Shown: positions 48,481-59,970 of the stretch, in pieces
Layout: every line of letters starts with the position of its first letter
Numbering within the stretch: position 1 is the first letter of the stretch
Assembly: GCA_033239525.1 (NCBI GenBank)
Contig: BSYO01000025.1
Location: forward strand, 654,001-718,000
Length of the DNA stretch: 64,000 bases
Direction of reading: 5' to 3'
Source: Nepenthes gracilis
Lineage: Eukaryota; Streptophyta; Magnoliopsida; Caryophyllales; Nepenthaceae
Program-made: the position numbers and the translations under genes
Notes under the pieces: model-generated
Database searches by the model: none
Told to the model about the DNA's origin: nothing
Seen by the model: the letters and a program-made list of their open reading frames with translations, nothing else

Positions 48481-51400
48481 TGTTCAAATAATGATGAGAA
48501 AAAGTCCTATTTTAGAGTATAAAAAAATTAAATAGAATAAGAATGATATTTATGAAAATGATCATGGTGAATAATATTAAGTCTACACTTCGTGAAATTG
48601 AAAACACTAAGGATTTATTAAAAATTATTAAAAATCATTTTCGATATATGGATAAATCTTTTACTAGAAACGTTGATGGCAAAACTTATCATCATAAAAT
48701 TTGATGGTATTCAAAGAATGCATGAACATATTCTTAAGATAACCAATTTAGCTGCCAAATTCAAAACCTTTGGTATGGATGTGAATGAATCATTCATTGT
48801 TCAATTTATAATGAATTCCCTTCCTCATCAGTTCGAGTCTTTTTAAATTTATTATAATATTATTAAAAATAAATAGAATATCAATGAATTATGAAGTATG
48901 TTGGTTCAAGAAAAGGTAAAACTCAAACAATAAGAAATTCATTCAATAAATTTAACGGGTTATGGTGGTAGGAAAAAAAAAGAAAAGAGAGAGCATTAAA
49001 GTTAGACCATCAAAAACAAGAAGCCTCATTCTAATATAGAGATTCAAAAGAAGGAAAGCAATATAAAGTGTCATTTTTTAAAAAAGTGTGACACTTTAAG
49101 AAATATTCATATAAAAGAAAGGCTTGATTTGAAAAAAAAAATGTGAGCCTTTAGCTTATATTTGTTTTGAATTAAAGCTAATTGAAATACTTTCTAATAC
49201 TTGGTGGTTCGACTCAGACTCTAACGTTTATATTTCTAAATCGATGTAGAGATTTTTTACAACCCAAATGCTAAATTAAAATGAGAATTTTATTATCCTG
49301 AAAAATGGTATTAAAGTTTTTATTTCTACTGTTAGAGCTTTTGTTTATTTTTTGATATTAGAATGTATTTAGATTTACTGAAAATACTTTATGTACCTTT
49401 AATTTCTAGAAATCTCATTTCTATTTTCAAATTTAATATTCAAGGTTACTCTTTAAACTTTAAAAATAAAAGAGTAACATATACAAAAATAAAATATTTT
49501 TCGGTTCAAAATTTTTTTTGATGGCCTCTATAAAATAAATCTTAACCAAAATTTTATTAAAACTCTTATGATCCTATATCATAATGTATGAACAAAACTT
49601 AAATGTATGAATAAGAACTCTCATTTCTTGTGGTATAAAAGATTGGGTAATATATCTAAAGATTGTATGAAATTGTTGGTAGATAAAAGAATCTTACTTA
49701 ACCTTGATAATTTCAATTTTGATGTATGTGTGGATTATATTAAAGAAAAATAAATCAAATATATAAATAAGGTGCTACAAAAAGTTTAAAACTTTTAGAG
49801 AATATCTATACAGATATTTGTGAGCATTTTAATTCTCTTTTTAGGAGAAAAAAATATTTTATCACATTTATCAATAATTTTTTACGTTTAAAAATAATTA
49901 AATAAAAATATAAAATTCATTCCATCTGATTGATGTGGTGACTATTATGGTAAATATAATTTATCAGGATAATATCCTGATCATTTTGCTAAGCTATTAG
50001 AAAAGCATTGTATATGTGCACAACCTACTATGTCAGGTACGCCACAGCAAAATGGTGTTACTGAATAGCGTAATTGTATATTAATGAATATGTTTAGGAG
50101 TATATTAAATTATTCCTCTTTACCCAAATTTTTATGGATGGAGGCCTTTAAGACTAATGTTTATATTCTTAATCGAGTTCCTAGTAAAGTAGTTCTAAAA
50201 ACCCCTTTTGAGTTATGAACTGAAAAAAATTTGAATATTTAACACTTACATATTTGGGGGTATCTAGTAGAGTTTAGAATGTACAATTTATTTAAAAAAA
50301 TTAAATTTTACAACTGTTAGTAGATATTTTATTAGTTATCCAGAGAGATTTAAAGGGTATAGATTTTACTATCTTTTCCATAGTACGAGAATAATAGTAA
50401 CTAATAATAGTAGATTATTTGATAATAGTGAAATCAGTGGGAGTAATATTTCACAAAATATAAAAATTAAAGAAATTATGGTACAAGTCCCTATACTCAT
50501 AATTTCTAAAGAAATTATTATTTTCACTATTACTAAACAATAGATTGATAATTCTATCATCCATAATAAGAATGTCACCATTGAACGTAATGTAGAACAA
50601 TAATAAGAAGTAGCATTAAGAAAATCTTATAGAGAAATGAGATTTGCTATTTCAAATGATTATTTAATTTATCTATAAGAATCTGAATATGATATAGGGA
50701 TATATAATAATTTGATTTCTTTCCAACAAGTTATAAAAAGAAGTATTTTTTTAAATAGATTGATACTATGAAATATGAGTTAAAATTAATGACACGTAAT
50801 AAAGTTTGAGATCTTGTTGAATTACCTGAGGGTTACATAATAGTTGGTTGTAAATGAGTATTTAAAATCAAACGTGACTCTAAAAGTAATATCGAACGAT
50901 ATAAGGTTAAATTTATAGCTAAATGTTATACTCAAAAAGATATCATTGATTATAAGGAAGCATTGCCTCCAATTTCTAAGGACTCTTTAAGAATCATAGT
51001 AGTATTGATAGTATATTTTGACTTGGAGTTATACTAAATAGATGTAAAGACTACTTTTCTAAATGAAAGTTTAGATGAAGAAGTTTTTATGAAATAATTT
51101 GAAGGATTCTCAATCAAAGAATAAGATAATTTAGTTTGTAAATTAAAAAAAAATTAATATATGGATTTAAACAAGTTTTATGATACCATTTTATCCTTTG
51201 ATTTTACAAAAAATATTATTGATCGGTGTATATATCTGAAGGTCAGTGGGAGAAAATTTATATTTCTGATTCTATATGTTGATGATATATTATTTGCAAG
51301 CAATGATCTTAGATTATTACATGAGATTAAGGGCTATTTCTTTAAAAATTTTGATATGAAAGATATGAGTGATGTAACTTATATGATATGAATAAAAATA

Positions 51401-52300
51401 TTCTGAGATAGATCACATAAATTATTGGGGTTAACTCAAAAAGAATATATCAAAAAAATTTTAGAAATGTTTAGAATAGAGAATTGTGCAATTAGTATTA
51501 CTCCAATCCAAAAAGGTGATGAATTTAGTTTAATATAATGTCTATAAAATGAATGGAAACGAAATCAAATGAAGGATATTTCTTATGCATTTGTTGTATG
51601 AAGTTAGATGTATGTACAGACTTACGCCAAACTAGATATAAGTTTTGTAGTTGGTATACTCGGACGATACCAAAGCAATCATGATATGGATTATTGAAAA
51701 GTTGTAAAGAAAGTGATGAGATACTTATAAGGAATTAAAGACTATGTACTTAATTATAAGAAGTTTGATCATTTGGAGGTGATAGGATATTCAAATTCAG
51801 ACTATACTGGATATTCAAATAGTAGAATTTTACGTATGAATATATTTTTCTTTTGTATGGAGGAACTATTTTATGAAAAAGTATAAAACAATCTGTAATT
51901 GCTGTGTCAACGATGAAAGTAGAATTTGTGGCATGCTTTGAAGCCATTATCATGTATTATGGCTACAAAATTTTATTTTAGGATTTAAAATTATCGACAG
52001 TATAGTCAAGCCGCTAAAAATTTATTATGATAATTTCGCAGCAGTCTTCTTCTCAAAGAACGACAAGTATTTAAATGGTGTTAAACATATAAAAATTGAA
52101 TATTTAAAGTTAAAAGTAAAATTCAGAAATAAAAGGTGTCAATAGAGTATATTAGTATCAAACTTATGATTGTAGATCCATTAAGTAAAGATCTACATTC
52201 AAAAGTATTTGTAGATCATATTGACAGTATGAGTCTTTGTCATTATCTATGATGTAATAATATTAGTCTGATATTTGAGATATCATATAATGTGCTTTTG
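48480..52300 (+). pseudogene. Copia gag-pol remnant
   Basis: Gag: NNIKSTLREIENTKDLLKI (about 48570) and ITNLAAKFKTFGMDVNESFI (about 48740), the UBN2-type gag. Protease region near 49200 (WWFDSDSNVYI). GAG-pre-integrase RLGNISKDCMKLLVD (about 49644). Integrase: GTPQQNGVTE (about 50038) and [20 protein letters not shown] (about 50120). Reverse transcriptase with intact YVDD (LYVDDILFASNDL, about 51277). RNase H YSNSDYTGYSNS (about 51790). A stop or frameshift interrupts nearly every 50-100 codons. Confidence 0.85.
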
Positions 52301-52619
52301 ATATCTTCTATTTATTTTATATTGTTCAAATCAAAAGTTTTCAATTGATGATAACATGAACAGTCTCTCACTAAGATATTATTGTTTGACCATATGATAA
52401 TTCTCATTTAAAACTTAGTTATGTAATTTACAAGTGTTGTGATATATGGAAGGAACTATATCACAAATTGATGTGGAACCGTCATGGCTCGTATTTGTCA
52501 ATTATTTGATTATAATATTATAATATATAAATTATTAGAGGATGGTAATATTGCGTGCTTAAAGTTTATATTAATTCAATTCTAATAAATATTATTATCA
52601 TATGGGTCAATTGAGAGAA

Positions 52620-53261
52620 TGTTAGAAATATATCCCATATGATGAGACATATGAATTATTGATTTATTAAATTGATTAAATAAGTACGATTCTGTTAGTT
52701 TATATGCTAAATGAATTATACGTCCATTCAAGATGTATCATTTGATGGAAAGAATATATTATTTTTCAATAGATATATCCTTTAGTGAATAAATATGTCT
52801 CTTTAAAAAATACCCGTTCAAGACGTATCCTTTGATGAAAAAGATATATTATTTTTCAATAGATATATCTTTTAGTGAATAAATATGTCTATTTAAGACA
52901 TACCTATTGAGCGAATAAATATCACTTCTCAATAATTATTTCTATTCATGATACATCTCTTTGGTAAAAGGATAGATATTTTAGTAATTTGGGAATGATC
53001 CTCTCTCCCTCTATAAAAGGATATCCTTAGCCATTATTTAGAGATACAAAAGATTTGTATAACATTTCTTCAAATTATAAAGATAAGAGAGAGAAATCAT
53101 CTCTCGAATTTTTGAGACTAGAACTATTACGGTCGTGCAGAAAAGTTTAACACTAATGAATTTAGGTATGCAAATTTATTTTTATACTTGATTGATTAGT
53201 GAAAAATTATGGTAATAAAAATCCTGTATATTTAAATTTTATCTCACTAAGATTTCTTACA
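52620..53261 (+). repeat. 3' LTR of the decayed copia element (642 bp)
   Basis: Starts TGTTAGAAATATATCCCAT after a purine-rich gggtcaattgagagaa and ends GATTTCTTACA. The U3 part holds a 90-bp direct duplication (ttcaagatgtatc at 52727 and ttcaagacgtatc at 52817, each followed by ttttcaatagatatatc). A TATA-like ctataaaagg lies at about 53021-53030. Confidence 0.8.
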
Positions 53262-53451
53262 CCTTCAAGAGACCTAAAAATGGGTTTTCTGACTTCACAT
53301 CCAAAATAGTCATATTTTACTTTTTAGGATAGGAAAAATCTTAACAACTTAGATAGTATAGAAACTATTATATAAAAAATAGATAGCTATAATAACTTTA
53401 AAATATAATAAAGATCTCCCAATTAGATTACTTAATAATATTCATTAATAA

Positions 53452-53893
53452 TCTTTGAAGATGAGTTTACTTATGAGTTTGTGAGTTTATAATTGTCTTG
53501 GATTAGATATTTTGGCCCCCCATGTGTAGAAATCATTAGCTTTCTGGAGGAGTTGGGACCTTGTTTTAACATGTTGATAGTGTTGCTGTACCAACATGAG
53601 GATCTTTAAAGATGAGTTTACTTACGAGTTTGTGAGTTCATAATAATCTTGAATTAGATATTTTGGTCCCTTGTGTAGAAATCATTAGCTTTTTATAGGA
53701 CCTTGTTTTAACATGTTTATAATGTTGCTGTACCAACATGAGGATATTTAAAGATGAGTTTAATTAGAGTTTGTGAGTTTATAATTGTCTTGGATTAGAT
53801 ATTTTGGCCCCCTATGTAGAAATTATTAGATTTTTTAGAGGAGTTGAGACCTTATTTTAACATGTTGATAGTGTTGCTGTATCAAAATGAGGA
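53452..53893. repeat. ~147-bp tandem repeat, three copies
   Basis: Units start at about 53452, 53601 and 53743. Each carries agatgagttta, gagtttgtgagtt, ttagatattttgg, tagaaat-attag and tgttgctgta-caa. The middle copy is slightly shorter. It lies immediately downstream of the decayed copia element. Confidence 0.92.
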
Positions 53894-54616
53894 TCCGGAG
53901 CCAAAGACGATAGTGTAATCACCATGAATATCTACCTTGTAATTAGTATAACTTTTTTTTTTTTCTCTGTTTGTTGTACTTTGATTGCTCTTTTATTAAT
54001 AATTGTTACTGTTATATTGACTCAATCTTGTTTGAAGATCCAAGTCATATGCTAACCTGACATACCAATTTGCTTAAATAGTAGTTGTCTCTCAAGATAG
54101 ATTCGACTTGATGAGTCTAGACCTCCCTGAGTCAACCTTATCAAGCCAAATCTATACCCAATCATGTATTTATTTCCCATGCTACTAGAGGATTACCTTT
54201 CTTCTTGGTTTCAGGTCTCTTATTTGAACTCACCCTAGTCATGTATCTATATTTTCAAGGATCCTTTCAAGAATTAAGTGTGATTGTGAATAAACTTTTC
54301 AAGTTTAAGCATGGCACTTTCATCTCAGAAGCAAAAGCAGACCGAAATAGCATTTTCTCTCTCACCTTTACGGGCAATGTGAAACCGTGCACAGGAGATG
54401 GGATTAGAAGGAACGAAAGGAAGCAGAAAGAAACAGAGAGAAATTAAAATTCATACAAATTAAAGGAAACCAAATCGTGGGGTAATTTTTTTTTTTCCTA
54501 AACTTAAAATCTTTACGTTTTATTGCGATATACAAGTATTAAAGGAAGCATTTCAATATCACTGTATCATCGTCAAAAGAGAACACTGTAATTATCTCAG
54601 AAAATAGAAAGAATAC
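53894..54616. other. Spacer downstream of the SAUR-like gene
   Basis: Probably includes the 3' UTR of the minus-strand SAUR-like gene near 54500-54616. An 80-codon + frame at 54205-54447 has no recognisable feature. Confidence 0.5.
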
Positions 54617-55006
54617 CTAATAATCTTGAGCATAAAAATCAATAATTTCTTTCAGATTAAGCTTGAACAGAGAAGAATAATCATTATGCATCAACCACAG
54701 CATGTGCTCAAACAAAATCGAATCCACATCCACAAAAATCACCCCCTTCTCTCGTTTAAATTCCGATCTTCCCCTGTTTTTCTTCCTTCTTACCGTTTCT
54801 ATCAAAACCCGAAACGGGCTCTGTTCCAGCACAAACGGATCGACGAAAAATTCCTTCCTCTCTTTCCCGACCACCACGGTCACTTGATCGTCATCGGACG
54901 GGCTTACACCACCATCCGTTAGTGCCCGGTATCCCAGCCATGAGCCCGCATGACTGCCGGAATACCGCCTCCTCAACATGGCAACCGGCATCACCAGGCA
55001 ATCCAT
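54617..55006 (-). CDS. SAUR-like auxin-responsive protein
   Basis: An intronless 129-residue protein starting MDCLVMPVAMLRRRYSGSHA at 55006. The core VVVGKERKEFFVDPFVLEQS, then PFRVLIETV, and VDVDSILFEHMLWLMHND match the small-auxin-up-RNA fold (V-G-K/E-xRFFV-P-xxL-x-P-F-xxL). The segment between, RRKKNRGRSEFKREKGVIFV, is longer and more basic than in classical SAURs. That agrees with the divergent long SAUR subgroup. SAURs are short-lived cytosolic/plasma-membrane-associated proteins, and several inhibit PP2C-D phosphatases to promote cell expansion. A TATA-like catataag lies at 55103-55096 on the minus strand. The specific paralogue is not identified. Confidence 0.82.
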   Translation of the reverse strand: MDCLVMPVAMLRRRYSGSHAGSWLGYRALTDGGVSPSDDDQVTVVVGKERKEFFVDPFVLEQSPFRVLIETVRRKKNRGRSEFKREKGVIFVDVDSILFEHMLWLMHNDYSSLFKLNLKEIIDFYAQDY

Positions 55007-55095
55007 CGGAAAACTACGGTAATTTTTTTGATCCTCTTCCGGTTTGGCACGGATCGAAAGAATCAGGGCAATGTGTATAACGAGTCAAATGTGAT

Positions 55096-55103
55096 GACTT
55101 ATA
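55096..55103 (-). promoter_or_regulatory. Candidate TATA box of the SAUR-like gene
   Basis: Minus-strand CATATAAG about 90 nt upstream of the start codon, leaving a plausible 60-nt leader. Confidence 0.45.
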
Positions 55104-55349
55104 TGGTTCTTAGAGGTGGGCTTTTCATTTATGGGAGCCACGAAAGCGAAGGTTTTGATGATGCAGTGGTTTGAATTAGCCATCCCAACGGTTGCTTTTT
55201 CTGTCTGCACTCAGAGTCTGGCGTTCAGTTGTTTTCTTGGCCATTTCCGCGAAAAACTAGCCGTTGAAGAAAAGATATTCATTTGCAATGACAATTTTAC
55301 CCCCATTCCTCTCGACTACTCGGACCAATGAGTTTGAATTTGACAAGAA

Positions 55350-58094
55350 ATTTTCTGAATTGAGCAAAAAAGAAGTCCCTATTTTTTCAATATTAACTAT
55401 TTATTAAAAATAAATAATTATAATTTAAATATTTTTAAAAATGCCCAAATTTATCCATTTTGTCTCATATTTAATAAGATTTTTTTTTGAATTTAAGGAA
55501 TACCTTTTTAAAAAAAAAAATCAATTCACACTTCTCTAACTCTTAATTATATATTTAAAAATAAATAATTATGATTAAATTATTATTAAATATTAAAGAC
55601 TAACTATTTAAAAAATAAATTTACAACCATTTTTATTTAAATTAACAATTCAGATTAAAAAAAGTTAGATTGATTTTTTCTATATTTATGTTATCTAGTC
55701 TTGTCTTACAGTAATTATATTTATTTTTAAATAAAATTTTATATAATATTTTTAATATAATAAAAATATATTAAACTTATTTATATTTTGGTATATCATT
55801 TACTCAATTTTTATATGTTTTCAAATACTTACAATAATATTTAAAATAAAAATATTCAAACAATTATATAATATCATCATATAATAATTTTTTTTTAAAA
55901 AAGATGATACTAATTCTCACCTCACTTTTATCACAAATAAAAATAATAATTGAAGATAATTATCTCACACTGTCATAAATATTTAAGATTATATCTCTTA
56001 TATAAATAAAATTTTATAATTTTTAATATTTATTATCTATTTTAAATAAATAATTATAATTTAATTATTTTAAAATAATTAATTTAAAAAATTTTAATTT
56101 TTTTAAAAAGTTAATAAAAAAGAATATATTATTAAAATTAAGAGAGAGAGACAGAGAGAGATTTTATTTTCATAAAAGATATCAGGTCATCCCTGATATT
56201 ATTATTTATTACCGGTAGCGGAGGGTAGGATGGGAAATTCGATAACCGACTAAAGATATGGGGCCCTCTCGTTGTGGGGCCGGGCCCACGCTGAAATAGC
56301 TGATATCAGAGGCGCGTAAAACTATAACATCTACGTGTTGATTACGCGGTTAGGGCTGACTAAGTGCCCGTGACGGCCGCCTCCATTGAAATTATCCTTG
56401 TTTAAAATCTTCTGATATTTTTAAATAACGTAATTTATATTTTATTTATCAATATTAATAATTATATTATATATATATAATATTATATCTTAATAAATAT
56501 CTAAAAAATACTCATTTGTTGGCCACGGAGCACTGCTTATATTTAGAATAATTACCAAAAAAGTTTAACTCTTAATATATACATAAAATTTAAATTATCA
56601 TATAAATTAGAGAGTTTGATAATATCTTAATTTAATTTAAAAGAAAGTGGATCAGGTTTTCATAACTTTGAGTCCAAATCTTATATACTATAATAATTTT
56701 AATGAGAGATAAAAAATATATAAGGCTCGTTCCCCGATATAAATTTTGACGCTTAAATTAATTAATCTTTCTAGATGAAAATTGAAAGATGCGACAAAAC
56801 GATTATTTGCCAAACTATGCAATGCCTCCAATCCTGACTGGAGATCTGTATTTATAATTTAGGCACCAATCGATCCATTTGTCTAAAATTAGCATGACTA
56901 TTGTTTGAAATGTTACATTACATTAAATATAAATTGTTACAATGATTATATAAACGTCGCTTATATTAATTTAGTAACCATCTAATAGTTACTATTTGAC
57001 ATTTATTAGACCATATTGCCTCTTTTGATACAGCTAATCATCTTTTGGTTACATGTAACCATTCATCAGGATTAAATACATTTTTTATTACTTTATTGGG
57101 CAATTAATTATCTTGACCCTTCATACCTTTGGTCAATCGATCACTTGACTGATCACTGAAATCATGACACGGATGTTCCCAACCCAGTTAGGTGCTTGGG
57201 CAATTTACTTTGGTTCGTATCGGATCATAGCATTATTATTTGGGACATACCCAACAATTCTAATAACATTAACCATATAATGTGACATTTAACCTTCCAA
57301 TAACATCACATAAATTAATTACGTAACAAATTTAAATAGGTGATTGTAGCATCTAAACCATAATTATTTTGCATAAATTAATTGATATAACATTTAATTT
57401 GGCCATTAAGTATCCAAGGTATGGTTTATGTTATTTTAATTATATTTCTTCAATGGACGAACTTATTTTTAAAAGATCTCCATACATATAACCTACAATA
57501 TTTTAAATCATAATAAATAGCTTTTGCATAAATAACTAAACTTAAAGATAAGAGATTCTGTTTATATGTCGGTGATGATGTCTTCGTTAATCAATACTAA
57601 CCAATCTTCTCTAGAAATGCTGACTAACTTTCCCTGTACTTCACTCAATTAATACCTCCATCTACCTCAAGCAATAGTTGATCAAACCTCCTACCAGCAG
57701 TTCAATTAATTATATACCAAACTTTAAAGAACGATAGCGCGTCATCAGACACGACCACCACCGCAACCACTGAAACAGTCATCCCGCTGCCACCACCCAT
57801 TACCACGCCACCATCAAGAACCACCCAAACACCACTCTCTTACTGGGGGGAGGTGTGAATGCACTGCGGGCTACAGTTCCCTCATCAAGACTTTGCAATC
57901 CAGTTATCCGAGAAGATTGAAAATGAACAAAAACTTACTATTTTATTTATTACATAAAACATAAGATCAAAATGAATCAAATATTATAATTACATGAAAA
58001 AGATATAAATAAATATTGTTTTATTTTATTTGTATATAAAATAATTATTCAGTCTGAAAATATAAAATCTTATTAAGGCAGAATAACATACTAA
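55350..58094. other. AT-rich spacer with one GC-rich island
   Basis: No gene is supported. A GC-rich island at about 56205-56390 contains GGGCCC and GGGCCGGGCCCAC, site-II/TCP-like words, without an adjacent open frame. Low-complexity CCA-rich sequence occurs at 57745-57835. Confidence 0.55.
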
Positions 58095-58386
58095 ATGGCG
58101 GGCAACGGCGGTGGGCAGTATAGGTTGCCGGATGAAGCCGCCGGTGGTAATCTGAAAATACTTGGTTCCCTCGAATCTTTGAATAAAAAAACCATACAAC
58201 CACCTGATGTTAGCAATATATTCCTACTTTTCTAATAAAAATAACTAATAATTCCCATCAAATTATTAAACTTATAAGTAAAGCAATGATAATTCAATGA
58301 AAATTCCATTAAACTAAAAACCATTTTAGAAAAAGGAACTCACAAAAGAGATGGCAGCCAAACTAGCAGCAGCTTGGTGAATATCA

Positions 58387-58658
58387 CTAATAAGCTTTTG
58401 AGTCTTCATCATCTTCAACCTCTGAAGCTCCATAAACAACAGATAGATAGTGGCCAACTGTCCTTACAGTAAGGCCAGGAAATCTGTGGAAGCCATCAGG
58501 TCTTGGATCAATCTTCACAAACGGCCATCTCATGGCTTCTGCAGCCTCGCACTCTTCCCATCCGTCCCCAATCACACAAAACTGGATGCTCGGTCCACCA
58601 AAACGGTCCATGATCCACGTGAAACACTGCAGCTTCCCCACATCCCACGAGCTGTACA
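58387..58658 (-). CDS. EYA: Terminal exon of an EYES ABSENT homologue
   Basis: After acceptor gtaaacag, the exon reads TG-TAC-AGC, so a valine codon is probably split across the junction. It encodes YSSWDVGKLQCF, FCVIGDGWEECEAAEAMRWP, FVKID and HRFPGLTVRTVGHYLSVVYG, ending EVEDDEDSKAY. These are the conserved C-terminal blocks of plant EYA, a HAD-family aspartate-based (tyrosine) phosphatase. GDGWEE contains acidic metal-binding residues of HAD motif IV. The catalytic N-terminal DMDET motif would be in upstream exons at higher coordinates, which are not found in this window. Intact gene or truncated fragment cannot be decided here. Confidence 0.88.
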
Positions 58659-58737
58659 CTGTTTACAGCAATAGGATTGATATTCGCACGCTATGAAAAT
58701 GCACATAAGCATGGATATTGTGGAAAATAGTAGTTGT

Positions 58738-59092
58738 TAAGAATCCAACGGGCCTAGGGAAAAAAGTGGTTACGTAAAGGCTCAAGAGTAGTTTTACACT
58801 ATAATGCAACCCCTCATCGTGTGAATAACCATTTCAGTTTGATCGTGGATTAAGCACAAGCCTGCTCCATACCATGTGCTGAGAAGTAATTATAAGAAAA
58901 TAGGAAGTTTCAGGAGTCGAACTCAAAATTACTCAATCAATAAGATTTTGGTACCACATTAAGAAACCAATAGATCTAAAAGCTTAAGCTATTAGACAAA
59001 GGCTGAAGAACGATTTTATACTACAATATATCCCCTCACGTGATTACCTTTTTCAGCTTGAAGTGTAAATTAACCACAGCCCACTCTATACT
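58738..59092. repeat. Dispersed repeat with two diverged direct copies (TRIM-like)
   Basis: 58738-58870 and 58961-59092 align in order: ttaagaa-ccaa, aaaggct-aag, ttttacactataat versus ttttatactacaat, cccctca, gtg-ataac, ttcag, tggattaagcaca versus taaattaaccaca, and ctc-ata. The second copy is cut by the start of the copia LTR at 59093. This looks like a non-coding retroelement derivative, but its ends are not defined. Confidence 0.6.
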
Positions 59093-59852
59093 TGATGGGG
59101 TCACTCCCTATATGGGTATGAGTCCGCGGACCTGTCTAGGAAAATGGATGCAAACTTGTCCGAGAACCGTCTGCCTGGTCCGAGATACCTGGAGGCGAGG
59201 ACTTGAAGCATGGACGAGGACTCTGAGATATAGACGTTGACCATCTGTAAAAAGCCTGCCACATGACAGTCTGCAACTGTAGATAGGCAGTTGACTTGCT
59301 TTGTTGGAAAATTACGGAGCCGTTTTGACAGGGTGGCTGGCAGGTCTGTGTCTTTGTGCACACCGGCCGTGTGCCTGCTGTTGCAGGGCTAGAAAGCATG
59401 TCCTAGCCACCCTATAGCTAGGATGGTTGACCCCCTCCACTTAACTATATATATGTGTGATGCAGGTGTGGGTGTGGAGATAGTGAGAGGCATTTTCATT
59501 GTAGAGAGATAGAGAGAGAGAGAGACACATAGAGAGGTCAAGAGAAAAAGAAAACAAGAAAGCTTTGAGCTGAGGATAAAGTGTATCCTTGTACTCTGCC
59601 TTTTGTTCTTCTTCTTCTTATTTTTGATGCTGTTTGGGCTTGTGTAGCCAACAGCTCTTTGTAATCGGCCATCACACTTAGTGAACTCTTTGGTGGACTG
59701 AAGTCCTATGGTTTTTCCCTTAGTTAGAAGGGTTTTCCACATAAAAATCTTGTTGTACTCTCTCACTTTATTTTTATCTCTTTCTTGCCTCTCTTCGTTG
59801 GTGTCCGAGCACTTCTATCCGAACGGTCACCGTCCCTCCTTTTGCTCCAACA
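59093..59852 (+). repeat. 5' LTR of the second copia element (760 bp)
   Basis: Starts TGATGGGGTCACTCCCTA and ends GCTCCAACA. A TATA stretch tatatatat at 59446-59454 suggests transcription from about 59480. The 3' LTR starts with the equivalent TATTGGGATCACTCCCTA at 63897. Confidence 0.93.
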
Positions 59853-59854
59853 AG

Positions 59855-59865
59855 TGGTATCAGAG
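59855..59865 (+). other. Primer-binding site (initiator tRNA-Met)
   Basis: TGGTATCAGAG follows the LTR after AG, a perfect match to the common plant copia site. Confidence 0.95.
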
Positions 59866-59970
59866 AGTGGTTCTTTGTACGGTGATTTTTTTTTGTTGAA
59901 CGCTGTTATAGAGATAGGGAGCAAAATGATTTGTTTGAACAACACCAACTTTAATACTTGACAAAGCAAG

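Larger units (their letters stand above)
45476..53261 (+). mobile_element. Highly decayed Ty1/copia element, split by unrelated sequence
   Basis: A 5' LTR relic (45476-45837) is followed by a degenerate primer-binding site. About 2.6 kb of other sequence comes next, then gag (from about 48540), protease, integrase, reverse transcriptase and RNase H remnants, a purine-rich tract and a 3' LTR (52620-53261). All coding parts are on + and riddled with stops, and base composition is strongly AT-shifted. That the 5' LTR and the gag-pol block belong to one insertion is inferred from shared LTR sequence, orientation and order. Confidence 0.75.

Noticed and set aside
59101..59399. Minus-strand open frames in the copia LTR
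   Set aside because: They lie wholly in the LTR U3 region and show no protein similarity.
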